This document shows positions 21,505 through 32,317 of a stretch of 64,000 bases of DNA, piece after piece. The DNA is from Anthoceros angustus. Its lineage: Eukaryota > Streptophyta > Anthocerotopsida > Anthocerotales > Anthocerotaceae. Each line of letters opens with the position of its first letter. The stretch's first letter is position 1. Under the pieces are notes generated by a model. The model was not told where the DNA came from. It did no database searches and saw only the letters and a list, made by a program, of their open reading frames with translations. The translations under genes were made by a program, and so were the position numbers. The stretch is taken from positions 62,001-126,000 of the forward strand of contig VJWM01000135.1 in NCBI GenBank assembly GCA_010909165.1. The letters are read 5' to 3'.

Positions 21505-21872
21505 TTGTTATTACCATACCCCGAGGGGTGATTCGGTATTAATTAATTAAACTTGGTAAAATTTGAAAATCTAGAAATTATTATACTTAAAATGCTGAAT
21601 ATGTAAAAATTTATGAGTTTAAGATGCCGAAAGCAAGGAAACTAGAATTTGTGTGAAAAATTAGGGCCTGCTTAGGAGAGGTCTATACATATCCATTAGT
21701 TCTATGTAAATACCTATGTAATTAATGTTTAAATTTGATAAAATTATTTTTCATAAATGTTGAAATTTTGAAAAATATAAATATTTATGTTGAATTTTAT
21801 TTCTTTCAAAAAATAATTATTTCGGCATTATCCTGTTGAACCACCCCTCGAGGTAAGGTATACCAAGGTGCC
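21505..21872. mobile_element. MITE-like element with imperfect terminal inverted repeats
   Basis: The left end reads taccataccccgaggggtga. The reverse complement of the right end reads ttaccTcgaggggtggttc after ttggtata. About 20 of 25 positions match between the ends. The 320 bp between them are extremely AT-rich and non-coding. Size, composition and termini fit a non-autonomous DNA transposon; the target duplication is not clear. Confidence 0.45.
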
Positions 21873-21903
21873 ACATTCCACCTCCTGTACCACATTGACA
21901 GCT

Positions 21904-22068
21904 TAATTCCTTGAGTGGAACCAGCAAATTCATGAATCAGCACCTGGCCACAAGTCAGGGCTTGAGTGGAACCGGCAAACATGAATCAGCACCTGGCCAC
22001 AAGACAGGGTGCTAATTCCTTGAGTGGAACCAGCAAATTCATGAATCAGCACCTGGCCACAAAAAAGG
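21904..22068. repeat. Tandem repeat A, about 55-bp unit, three copies
   Basis: Each unit contains cttgagtggaaccagcaaat followed by catgaatcagcacctggcca and caa. Copies start near 21904, 21961 and 22015 with small indels. Confidence 0.9.
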
Positions 22069-22265
22069 GTGTTAACCGGGTACATACTTCACATCAGCTG
22101 GCCAGAAAGCTTCAAAGATCACATAGTGTGTTAACCAGGTGCTTCACACCAGCTGGCCACAAAGCCTCAAAAGGACACTCATGGGGTTAACTGAGTACTT
22201 CACACCAGCAGGCCACAAAGCCTCGGAAGGACACACAGTGTGTTAACTGGGTGCTTCGCATCAGC
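22069..22265. repeat. Tandem repeat B, about 58-bp unit, four copies
   Basis: Units begin with gttaac near 22071, 22130, 22186 and 22243. They share acttcacaccagctggccac and aaagcctc followed by a cacatagtgt-like end; the last unit is partial. The block follows directly on repeat A, and both share the phrase ctggccacaa, suggesting a common origin. Confidence 0.88.
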
Positions 22266-22489
22266 AAGCCAAGGATACCTATGTCCACACTCATATAAGT
22301 TAGAAAATTATCAAAAAGAGCACAAAGCAGGCAAGCTTTATTGCTCGACACACGCTCACATATTTGATGGCATGAAAGGGCCCCTCACACTGGAGCATCA
22401 TTCAGTCCTTCCGCAGAATTTAGGTCCAATCTCGCCAAGTAAGCGCTCAATCAAGTGAGTCTGCAAGTGCTCCATTCCAATTGCAGATT

Positions 22490-23949
22490 TCAAGGTTCAA
22501 CATCGAAGAGGCCCTTATCGCGAAAGCTGCAGATCATATCGTCGAACATCCAACCGAGGTCCTTGAATCGGAGCCCGAGTATGCGGATCTTGCCACAGTT
22601 GAAGGTGTAATAGGGAGTTGGAGTGGATTTGGGGAACCTGCAGGCAGGGCAACCGCCGTTGTGAGCTCTCGAATGTTAGGGTGATGCTGTGCCAAGACGT
22701 TACAATACTAGGTGGCGAAGAAGGACTAACTCCGTCGGTACTCTGAGTGAGGGATATCGGGTTACGAGAAATTTCCCCAGCTCGTGATTTTCCAGCTCTT
22801 GGTAGGAGCAGATGTAGCGGCCTTCAGCTTGGGGATGCTCGTACACCAGGATGTGTGCTGTGGCAACGTCGTCCAGGTGAACGTACCCTATTCTACCGAA
22901 CAAGGCGAATTTACTGGTCTCGCCTGCGTGGAAATGTTGGAAGGAAGGTTAGCCGAGGTTTGTTGGAGCAAAAGATGCGAGGGAATGAAAAATTGTACCT
23001 TTTAGAAGGTTCAGTGTGTCCGCGGCAGTACTGGAGAGCTCCTTAGGAAGCAGCGGGCCGACGATGAAGCTTGGGATGACCACCACTAGGTTAAGCCCGT
23101 GTTGAGACGCAAATTCCCAAGCTGCTTGTTCAGACAAAGTCTTGGCCAGGCCGTACCACAGCTGCGGGATCATAAGATTGTTGTCAGATGGAGGGAAGGA
23201 GGATGGCAGGGAAGGTGCTGCCAGACCGGGTTAAACTACCTTGTATTTCTTGCAGAACTCGGGGGAGCTCCAGCTTGATTCGTCGAGGGGGACCGATTTG
23301 TCGGCGTCGTTCAACCTCACGGCGGATGAAGAGGAAGTGAAGACAATCCGCTTGATGGAATCAGTGCGGGTGCAGGATCTGAGGAAGTTCATGGTGCCGT
23401 TCACTGTCGGATCCGCCAGCTCGGTCTGTGACGGCCAGAGCGTCAAAATGTTGAGACGAAGCTCGACAGGACTTCATTCATGATCATGGAATGTGGAAGA
23501 AATTCTGGATGGAAGATCGAGACCTTTCACCGCACCTCGGGATCCGTGCGAACATGGAGTACGGGAGCAGCGGTATGGAAGACCCCTTCACAGCCGTGCA
23601 CGGCTGCATCAAAACTTCCTTCTACAAGAAGATCCGCACCTACCAGTTCCAATCGTTCTGCTGCGCCTGGAAGGTTGCGAAGGTGAGCAGTCTTGTCCGC
23701 GTTCTCTGTAAACATGACAGGAGCTTGACGTGAGTGCCAATTTCGTCACCCCAAGCAATTGAGAGCACAGATAGACTCATTAGGTTCTCTGGGCCCTGAT
23801 GCAGGATATCTACCAGGATCGCGGACGGTAGCCCGGACATAATATCCCTTCTTAAGGAGTCGCTTCACAAGCCATGAGGCTACGAAACCAGCAGCTCCTG
23901 TCACACAGACTTTGCCTCTCGGTGACGCCACCTCGCCACCCACATCCAT
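22490..23949 (-). CDS. NADPH-dependent reductase, cinnamoyl-CoA reductase / dihydroflavonol reductase-like, 6 exons
   Basis: Minus-strand exons 23949-23814, 23705-23536, 23425-23240, 23161-22999, 22923-22731 and 22637-22490 give 331 aa ending in TGA. The Rossmann glycine motif is [19 protein letters not shown] and the NADP-selecting Arg follows in VRATVRDPG. Then come [12 protein letters not shown], the strand [11 protein letters not shown] with the catalytic Ser, and the catalytic pair Y-x3-K in [38 protein letters not shown] and [12 protein letters not shown] complete the extended-SDR fold. The cinnamoyl-CoA reductase signature NWYCYGK is absent, so the substrate could be a phenylpropanoid CoA ester, a dihydroflavonol or another carbonyl compound. 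All introns are GT-AG and around 75-120 nt. Confidence 0.9.
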
Positions 23950-23989
23950 CTAGCTTCAGAGCCTGGAAGTTGGAGCGTCCCCGAGTTTC

Positions 23990-24542
23990 ATACAATGCTG
24001 GCCAGCTTCAGGGTATGCAAGCCTCATGCGTGGGGCTTTTTCCAATCTGCGTGCGGAGGGGAATTTCTCGTACCAAGCTTACCTACTGCAGGCTTGGATT
24101 CCTGTCCTCTGCTCAAGCTGGATTACTGGAGCCGTTCAAGTCTCTTGCCTGTCTGAACAGAAAAATTTCTCTGCTTTGAATGCGGGCACAAAAGCTGTCC
24201 TTGAACAGGTCTCCATCCTAGTCTATTCAGACAGGACGTTCACGGCAGTGACGCAAAGCCTGAATTATGCTCCAAATGCTGCTCAGGTCTGGGCATCTTT
24301 CTCAAACCGCCCTGACTACTACGTAACCTCGGCTACAGCTTACCTCTGGTATGCTGGCGGGTGGGTTCATGAGGATCGAGAAGTCGCAGCCAGCGATCAC
24401 CGGAACATCAAGCGCTCGAGCCTTTCACTTCAGCCTACTGGAAGGCCAAACATCAATTGGCCGTACTTTTTTCGCTTTACAAGTAGCAGAATATAAGGAG
24501 CGGAGCCTAGCGTTACATGGATGGACTTTCACACTGTGAGGG
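23990..24542. other. Unresolved open frame upstream of a small ORF
   Basis: A plus-strand frame is open across about 24026-24496 and contains protein-like stretches (SDRTFTAVTQSLNYAPNAAQ, VWASFSNRPDYYVTSATAYL). I find no good start or splice partners and recognise no family. Confidence 0.25.
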
Positions 24543-24689
24543 ATGGAGCCTCCTCTTTATGGAACGATGTGGTTAGTGGCGACCCTGGGCGCTTTCGTGG
24601 TGGCCTTCGTTGCACTCATTTTTCGCTTAGTTGTTTGCCCTAGGAGAAACCGTACTCCCACTCAGCACCCCGATGGGCAGCTAGGTTAA
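24543..24689 (+). CDS. Small single-pass membrane peptide, hypothetical
   Basis: A 48-aa frame, ATG to TAA. A hydrophobic helix occupies residues about 9-31 (WLVATLGAFVVAFVALIFRL), followed by a basic, polar tail (CPRRNRTPTQHPDG), the pattern of an N-out/C-in membrane anchor. It may be the last exon of a gene whose upstream part is in 24000-24540. Not recognised. Confidence 0.35.
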   Translation: MEPPLYGTMWLVATLGAFVVAFVALIFRLVVCPRRNRTPTQHPDGQLG

Positions 24690-25291
24690 GAAAGGCGAAA
24701 TCTAATTATTACTTGTGCCTCTGTGGTTAATTTGATTTTCTTTTTTGAGAATCCAAGGCCTTATATAGATAAACGAGTTACAAAGCACGCCTGGATCATG
24801 AAAAATCTAGACACTAGAGAAAGATGGTGTAGACACCTCCCAGCTGAGGACAATGAGCCTAACCTAATTGCACTTTTTGCTAGAGGACTTCCACCCTCGG
24901 AATACTTAGTAAGCACCATCTCATCCACCTACTCCTCCATACAAAGAAAGTAGAATAGAAATATGTTGGAGACCCACTTCTCTCCAATGATGACTTAAGT
25001 ACAATGATTTTATTCATCTTCTTTTATTTAGTAATTAATTCTTATTATTTAATTCATTTATAAAATATAAATACAAATCTAGATAAATCATTTTAATTAA
25101 TTTGAAATCTTTTAATACATATTTGAATTAGACTACACCCTTCCATTTATCCCACAGCTTTATATTACAATTAAAAAGAAGAAGCAGATGAGAAAATCTT
25201 CTACTCTTAACAAGTATGGAAACATCAGCACATGTAAAATTTCAAAATATGTATGTAGTTTCATCATTCTTCTTGAAAATTCAAAACTTAC
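24690..25291. other. AT-rich spacer
   Basis: Strongly AT-rich with homopolymer runs and no coding signal. It forms the left part of the low-GC island around the GIY-YIG ORF. Confidence 0.6.
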
Positions 25292-25702
25292 ATGCCGTCA
25301 CCAAGAGCAAGAAAGAAAAAAATAAAGATCTATATGGTTGCAAACAAACGAAATGGGAGAATGTATATTGGCCGATCCACAGACCCCACTAGAAGATTTT
25401 ATGAACACATTCGTACTCCTCCTACAAGAATGCTTAAAGATGTTTTAAAAGCTAAGCATCCTTTCAAACAATTTATGTTAGTTGTTCTTGAAGAATGCAC
25501 AAGTATCCTTGCTAGGTCTATTGAAAGAGAATATATAAGTATATTTGGTCGTAAAAGATCTCAAAGTTATAATAGTTATAGTGTGCCTTTTTTCTATAAA
25601 AGAAAGCCGAGAGAATCTCCTAGTGGTACTAAGAAATCTCAAAGCTACTTGAACACTTACAGGGTCTCGCCCTCAAGCCAAAGAAAGTTAAGGAAAAAAT
25701 AG
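25292..25702 (+). CDS. GIY-YIG family endonuclease, free-standing 136-aa ORF
   Basis: The frame runs ATG to TAG without introns in DNA far more AT-rich than the gene segments. Residues 10-90 carry the GIY-YIG nuclease motifs in order: IYMVANKRNGRMYIGRS (Tyr of the first motif and Y-I-G), the catalytic Arg in DPTRRFYEHIR, the metal-binding Glu in SIEREYISIFG, and the terminal Asn in SQSYNSY. In this family the domain cuts DNA using one metal ion. Residues 95-136 are a basic Ser/Lys/Arg tail repeating K/R-S-Q-S-Y, probably for DNA contact. There is no reverse transcriptase nearby, so it is not an obvious Penelope-like element. It could be a homing endonuclease relic, a gene from a large DNA virus, or a domesticated nuclease. 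Confidence 0.75.
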   Translation: MPSPRARKKKIKIYMVANKRNGRMYIGRSTDPTRRFYEHIRTPPTRMLKDVLKAKHPFKQFMLVVLEECTSILARSIEREYISIFGRKRSQSYNSYSVPFFYKRKPRESPSGTKKSQSYLNTYRVSPSSQRKLRKK

Positions 25703-27279
25703 TTGTTCTCATCAAGAGACATAAATACTAAAGTATTTCAATGAAGATTAAAACCATATGGTAGAGGTCATTATTGGCATTGTTGGTCACATGCACAACT
25801 GTGTGGTTGACATAAATACACATAAGAAATGTGCTCATCCTTTGGTAAATTGATAACTTACAATCATTGCAGGAACATTTGAGGATAAACAACGTGTTAG
25901 TGGACATATCTTAGTAAAATAGATACCAGATGATACCATTTAAATTTCCGTGAGATTACCTCACTAAAAGCTAAATACATTTACCTATATAAGTATAAGA
26001 CGAAACCAGAAGGAGTAGGTACCTAATATAATAATTTATAATTTATCTTTCTCAATAGTTATATCCTATACTTAATATTGATTATTGTAATTAGGCATAT
26101 ATTTATTTTTGAATTTTATATTATCTACCTAATTGGACAACATGTATAAGAAAAATTCGAGACATGTGGCTCTTTTGCGAGTTACAAATTGTTACAAAAA
26201 CGTGGGATTAAAATTATACTAATTAATTACTTGTATGATTAAAATTAAATTAAATATTAAATATTAAAATGTTTCATTTATGGCTCAAGTTGAACGATGC
26301 TTCCAGAGAGTCTGTAAAACAGACACGATCACTGTTGAGACAATCATTCTTGGTTTAAGCACCCCGTCCCAGCAGTCACCCGCCCTAAGGGCGCTTAACT
26401 CTAGAGTTGGTAAAAGGGTTTCACTTGAAAAAAGAATTAATATCGCTTGGACAAGAAAATGAATGTTGGCACGTTGCGAGAGGCCACGTCATCGGTGGTA
26501 AGGAAACGGTGGTGGACGGAAAAACGTCTCCCATGTGAGGCCATTCGCGGCGATGAGCCCTAATCTGTACCGCAGGGTTCCCCATATGACCTGAGCAGTT
26601 CTCCACATGACCCCGAGCTTTAGCTACGGCACTCACTGCGAGAGACGCTCTGTCTGCAACTCTATCTATCCCCCGGGATGACGACAGAATTCTTGTGTTC
26701 ATGCAACAACGCCACCCGTCCACCAAGGTGGGCATCTGCAACACTTCGAAAAGCTGAAATTGATGCCTCCAACTGTTTCACAAGCAACAAGCTGAAAAGC
26801 CGAAATTGACTCCCTCAACTGTTTCACAAGCATAGAAATGAATAAGGCGGTACAAAACGGGCTGTGAATAAGCTGGCCATTTGATTTGGCCCTTCATGCT
26901 GTGGTTCTAGTATCTCCTGACCTCGAGTGTGAAATCTGGATCAGCCCAGCCCCGCCCTTTATCCGAAGGCTTGGTAGCAGGAGCATTTGGACTAGATAGT
27001 AATGCTTTGAAAGGTATGAACAGCCGTGCCTTGTTTCTTGACTCAACACCCCAGCACCCCAGCACTCCGCTACGAGGCAGGGTGCTTCAGATGGTTCTCT
27101 CTGTGTAGACAGATGGTCATTGTGGGATGATGATGCGGAAGGATCATGCCAAAAGCTTAGACGTGTAAGCCATTGGGCGCCGGCTCATGGTCGTTTCACT
27201 GCAGGATGCTTGACACACCACAAGTGCCCCAAAAGCAGGTGAAGAAACTACGGGACTTGAGCATACCTTCCAAGCCGGA
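25703..27279. other. AT-rich, then mixed, gene-free DNA
   Basis: 25703-26290 is low-GC with no frames of note. 26290-27279 has normal GC and only short open frames on both strands; none shows domain-like sequence. Confidence 0.55.
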
Positions 27280-28660
27280 CAAAATTGAGAAACCCTAACT
27301 AAGATACCGACATGAAGAGAGGCCCGCCGGGCAAGTTCTTGCAACTATCGACTAGTTTGTCTGCATCAATCGGACTAGACCAGGTCGCCAAACTTCTCAG
27401 TCGAACGAAGACAATTTAAGGCTCAATCCTCTGCTCGGCCACCATTGGTGCTTCTCGGATTTGTAATGCCACACGTCGCTCATGTGCTGCCTATGCTTGA
27501 GCAACCTACTCATCCTTCACCCTCCGTCATCCTCTGCTTGGCTGGCTTGCTTCGCATCGGCTGATTTTCATTCGCTTCAGCTTCAAGGTCAATCCATTGC
27601 TTCAATGAGATATATGGCATTTCACTTCTGTTCAGCTGCCTTTGCAAGTCAAAACTGAGAACAGGCCTGTCGACCAATACGAGCATTCCGGGCACTCCTA
27701 TTGGAAATTGGCATGGCGGGGCGTGCGCACCTCTCCGGGTTCCCTATGGTACAGCTACGTCTTCTACGCAGCAGCCACCTCTACAAGTTTGTGGTACGTG
27801 ACAGCGGGCAGGAATGACTCTTGTTTTAAAATTGTCTAGTGTCAGCCCCATGTGAGCCGTGAACTAAAGAATTCGTGATGAAGTAATCGCTCCCGTACCT
27901 CGAAAAGCCCGCAAACGTTTCTAGATTGGCACTCGTTTAGAAGAGAAATCCACCCACGTCCTCCCTTTTCCACTCTTTGTGGAGATAGCTTTCCAAACAC
28001 ATCATCAGTGCTTCGTTTATGGACAATATGACAAGCAGTGCACGCTAAACCTAAGTTTCAAAACAGTAAGATCAAGAGTTGCAATTTGAACAGCGTCAGA
28101 ATTGCAGGAGTAGCCTTGGACCGTAGCCTGCAAACTTGGCTATAATTGCATCTGCATATTGTCATGAGACGCCCGGTTTCTGACACACCTCTGCTTTGAT
28201 ACCTTTGTCACTGATGAAACCCACAAGGTAATGCATAAGATCAGGCCATTCCACTGGCCAATCATGGACTGCAATGGCGGGAATCGCCATGCCAACTGCC
28301 GTCGTATTTCCCCAATTGGATCTTCTAAAGCTGGTGGCAGAAGACTACGAATGGCTGGCTGCAACACCAGATCTTTTTCATGGGTACTGAGCTATCGGCT
28401 GGAAAACGATGAGTGTACCATATCCTCAGCTGACGCTACAAGTGGCACATAGTTGGTATCATGTTCCTTGCGAACGCTGGAGCTTGACGAATTGAGACAA
28501 AGCTAAGCTACTCCGCGAAGTCAAGAATGAGAGAGTCATTAAAATGATAGCCAAAATATCACGATTTCCTGTGCTGGATGTTACAATCTAACGACAGTGA
28601 GAAGCCTTTAAGAGCCTTTGTTGTATCTGTGAAGGAGATGGTCCAGAAGATGACACATGG
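27280..28660. repeat. Segmental duplication, short copy
   Basis: Blocks align in the same order and orientation with 33410-38060: 27280-27600 with 33440-33800; 27640-27830 with 34345-34500; 28035-28130 with 36485-36560; 28150-28400 with 37640-37830; 28470-28660 with 37870-38045. Identity is roughly 70-85% by eye with many indels. The other copy is over three times longer because of intervening sequence. Confidence 0.8.
27642..27839 (+). pseudogene. Truncated duplicate of the membrane-protein gene at 34229
   Basis: An open frame of 65 codons lacks an ATG. It matches the protein at 34345-34500 nearly residue for residue (QYEHSGHSYWKLAWRGVRTS against QYEHSGYSYWKFMWRGVRTS, then PGSLWYSYVFYA), then departs at VTAGR and stops. 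The signal-peptide part and all downstream membrane segments are missing, so it is a decayed partial copy. Confidence 0.75.
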
Positions 28661-28669
28661 CTGCTTTGC

Positions 28670-29673
28670 TGCTTGCATCAGAGTGAACATATCCACTCCG
28701 TGCCTGCTGTCTCATGTGCATCCAGAGAGAACGTGTCCGATTACAACAGCAGATCCAATTAAAAGTGCAGCGAGAAAATAAGAACACGGGAAGCCGAAAG
28801 AATCCTTCCTGCTCTGACTCCGGGATTTGATTCCCTCGAAATGTAGAGATTTTGGATATATGGTCCTCAGCCGTTGAACCCTGTCTTCGGATCATAGGAC
28901 TTTAAGCAAAAAAAACAGCTCGGCCACATGTACATCTCTCAGTCCAAGCAACAACTCAATCCAGCACCTCACCTGAGCCTTGGACACGGTCCGGGACGCA
29001 GGGATCGTGGAGTGGCTAATATTTTTGTATAATTATTGGACATCGTCTCAAATAAGGACAGGTTTCTTCTAGACTTGCCAACTCATTTGGAATGACTTGT
29101 AGGTATATCGTATTTTAAAACGAAATCAAAATCGTAATGCTCTTGAAATTGTTCCTCAAAGTGGGAGTATATATATGCATATATATAATAAAAATAAAAT
29201 TTAAAACATCCTACGATCCATCACAAGTGTTGCATCGGATAGCTAATGCTCCTGCAATTTGTGTTGCATCGGATAGCTAATGCTCCTGCAATTTGTGCTA
29301 CACGTCAAGTGGCTTTCTTTCGTGGAGATGAATTGGTAGTGTTTGGCCCTTGTTCACGCAATTTCATTGACACTGTTGATTGATTGATTGAAGATTATTT
29401 ATCTTATTTAAATTTTACCTTTATATTAGTCCAGATTATTTTACCATAATATATGTAGTTATCATATTTCAGTCCCATGACGAAAATCCGTCCTTAGTGG
29501 ATTTAAATAAAATCTTCTTCTTCTTCTAATGGAAGACACAATTCAAAGTTGCTCCTAAAAGTGGCAGTACATATTTGCATATATACAATAATTTTTTTTA
29601 AAAGCATTCTAAGACCATCACACGTGTTGTAGATGAATAGCTATTGGAAGACACCAATTGAAGTGCTGTAAAA
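28670..29673. other. Gene-free DNA downstream of the MADS gene
   Basis: AT-rich with internal duplication: 29150-29240 resembles 29550-29640 (both contain an agtacatattTgcatatata-type core and accatcacacgtgttg-like end). Confidence 0.55.
29229..29296. repeat. 34-bp perfect tandem duplication
   Basis: Two consecutive copies of the unit beginning gttgcatcggatagctaatg and ending aatttgt, at 29229-29262 and 29263-29296. Confidence 0.93.
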
Positions 29674-31629
29674 TCATGTAAATGGAGGCTGGTCCTCAAA
29701 GAGCCACTTTAAGGAGTTGGGATGATTAAAATCTGATAAGTCATCGTCATCTATTGAGGGCTCGCGCTCCGCAGGCTCCGCAGGGTTATCGTTAGGTTGG
29801 GGATCTGGCTGTGGCTGGCTAGACTGCTGTTGCTGTTCTTCCTGTATCGGATTCTTCTGCTCTTCCTGGCGGTCGTTCATGAATTTCACATGCTTGAGAC
29901 TAGGCTGATATTGCAGCTGACCTTGCGAACCACGCTTGACACTTGTCTGCACCTGTTCTTGCTGGTTTGCATGAAGCTGCTGCTGGTTCATGTGAAGCGA
30001 ATTCCGCTGTTGTTGCTGGCTCAGGCCAAGCGTATTCTGCGTGTCCAGCTGGTTTGGATGAAGCTGCTGTCCCTGCTGTTGGTGCTGGTCCAAAAGATTC
30101 ATCTGCTGCTGTTGGTGCTGGCCATGGTTCAAGGGGAGCTGGTTCCGCGGTGCATGCTGGTTCGGATGAATCCGAAGCTGCTGTTCCTGCTTTATCTGCT
30201 GCCGTTGGTGCTGGCCATGGTTCAAGCGGAGCTGGTTCCACTGTGCATGCTGGTTCGGATGAAACTGCTGCTGCTGTTGGTGGTGGCCGTTGAGAAGATT
30301 CGCATAACGACTTTGCTGTCCCTGCTGGCTCGCGATCAGATGCAGCAGCTGCTGCTGCTGTTTGTAGCCGTTCACATGGAACTGGCCGCTTTGCTGTTCT
30401 GGCCCGGGCCCGTTCCGATTCACATTCCGGATCTGCTGCTGTTTCCGAGGACCCTGCTGGTGCTGCATTTCACGAGACAACAGTAAATTACGCGGGGGTA
30501 CCGCCTCATTCTCCCACCGATAACTCTGCGGCTTCTGCTGTTGTTGCATGCCCGGAAAAAACTGCTGCTGCTGCATGTGCCACGGTTTGTTCAAGACAAG
30601 ATCCTGCGCATCCATCCTCGGATAATCCTGGTGCATGCCGGATGCCAATGTGGAATCCGCACCAATCGACGCCAGCACTGCAGTTACTTGACCCCTACCC
30701 GTGTCCAAGGCCGCCTGCAAATACTGCTGCCCCATCCTGGCCTCGAACGGCATCTGCCCCAGGCATGCACCACCACTAGTACTCGCAAGGCTCGCCTGCC
30801 CCTCACGGCTAATCTGCTCCAGCCTTGCGGACACCATGTCGCGCTTCTGCAATAACTCCTCCATGATACACCGCAGCTGCTCAACGTTGTAGTGCCTCAG
30901 CACCTCGTACCCCCGCCTCTCCGCGCGCAATCTCATACTCGCGTTCGCTTGCCGCAACTGTTGCATGTTCCGCAATTGCATGCAACGTGCAACAGCGTCA
31001 GAACAACGAAAACGATTTCCCACCCCGGGCCGCATGCATCAACCGCCGGATCGCACCTCTTGTTGCTCGCTGGCTTTCTTCCTGATGAGCCTTTGCAGCA
31101 TAGACATGTTGTCTTCCCTCTTCTTCTCCCGCTCCTCCTTGGGTGTGGCTTTGTAGCGCCTGAGGACATGGATCTCGCTGGGCCTCCCCCAGAACAGATT
31201 GTTTTTCTCATTGTTTTTCTGCTTGTGGGTACCGGTGCGCGTGTCGTAGCAGATGTAACATACGTCCACATCGCACAGCACCGCCAGCTCCTCCGCCTTC
31301 TTCCTCAGCCCGGGGTTGCGCTTCCCGAACGTGGTCTGCCGCTTCCTGTCGTTCAGGATGGGACAGATCGAGAACTTGGCCGGGCCTGGCTTCCCAATCT
31401 CCCCGGGCCCGACACCACCTCTAGCTCCTCTTAGACTTCTACCTTCTCCTCTCGTGCCAGCAGCAGCAGCAACACCAGCAGCAACGCCAGCAGCAATGGT
31501 AGCAAAATCGCCAGCAGCATGGGTAGCATGGCCAGCGCCAGCACCACCAATTGCAGCGGCACCCGCGCCCGCCCCCCGGCCACTGCCTCCCCTGTACCCC
31601 CGGCCTCGCGCGGGCGGCAATTTCTCCAT
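29674..31629 (-). CDS. Type I (M-gamma-like) MADS-box transcription factor with Gln-rich tail, 2 exons
   Basis: Exons 31629-31057 and 30957-29674 (99-nt intron, phase 0) give 618 aa. Residues 1-80 are an unusual Gly/Ala/Arg-rich leader before the MADS domain. The domain itself reads KFSICPILNDRKRQTTFGKR, then GLRKKAEELAVLCDVDVCYI. Arg and Lys positions for DNA contact and the beta-strand ending CYICYDTRTG are kept; the pattern after it (FWGRPSEIHVLRRYKATP) is typical of the M-gamma group. A basic/coiled segment follows across the intron (RLIRKKASEQQE, LRQANASMRLRAERRGYEV). Residues about 290-590 are runs of Gln with repeated HPNQHA and NQLxLNHGQHQ units, likely an activation domain. The ending is acidic (EPSIDDDDLSDF) and WLFEDQPPF-like. 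An upstream in-frame ATG at 31671 is possible. M-gamma factors usually work as heterodimers in reproductive tissue. Confidence 0.88.
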
Positions 31630-32317
31630 GTTTGCTCGAAAGCCAACCTCACGATGACGAGGCCATGCCACTTATAGCATAACACAGAAACTATACCAGG
31701 ACGGCAGACGAAGCGCGCATGAAGGCGAGCTTGAGGCTCAATTTAATCTGCTCGCGACCCAAGGAGGCAAGCCAGATGGCGGGGAAATGCAGTCTCTTTA
31801 TGTCAAATCACACCGTTGCGATCCGTCGGTTCGGCCTCCCGGCGCTGAGCTAGCCTTTTCGAGTGGTCCAGATCCCGGGTCCCGGCGGGAGCAGCTGCCG
31901 CCGTGCCTTAAGCTTTGGTGCGAGCTCGCAGTGGCAGCAAATTTTGAATCCCTCTACAAATTCCGATCCCACAGCTTGGGCAATTCCTTCCCTGAAGTTT
32001 TTTCTCACGACCCGCCGTTGAGGGCACATACGCGATCGGCATTCATTCAGGGGCCGCTCGTCTGGTGCTCTCTCTGCTGCATGTGTTGCCGGCCTCGGAG
32101 GATGCCTGGGCGGCACCCGCAGCATCCCGCCTACCTCTACTGATCACCGCGGAGGAATGATATTCCTGCTCTTTCACCCGGGTTGTCACCTCCGGATCGT
32201 GGCCGCGGCCGCGGCCAACAGATTGAAGGTGGTTTGTGATCACCGTGTTGGTCCCTTGGCTTTGGTGCTGGATTTCGGAGCTAGGTTTCTCACCTTACTT
32301 TCACCTTAGTTGCACAG
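31630..32317. other. Spacer between divergent genes
   Basis: Promoter side of the MADS gene and 5' side of the coiled-coil gene. Open frames at 31787-32143 have no domain-like content. At least one 5' exon of the coiled-coil gene should lie here, because its first recognised exon has no ATG. Confidence 0.45.

Noticed and set aside
25292-25702. GIY-YIG ORF as part of a Penelope-like element
   Set aside because: No reverse transcriptase remnant is seen within several kilobases on either strand.
29797-30486. Plus-strand Leu-rich ORFs at the MADS gene
   Set aside because: Leu and Ala runs are the antisense and shifted reading of CAG repeats that encode the Gln-rich tail on the minus strand.
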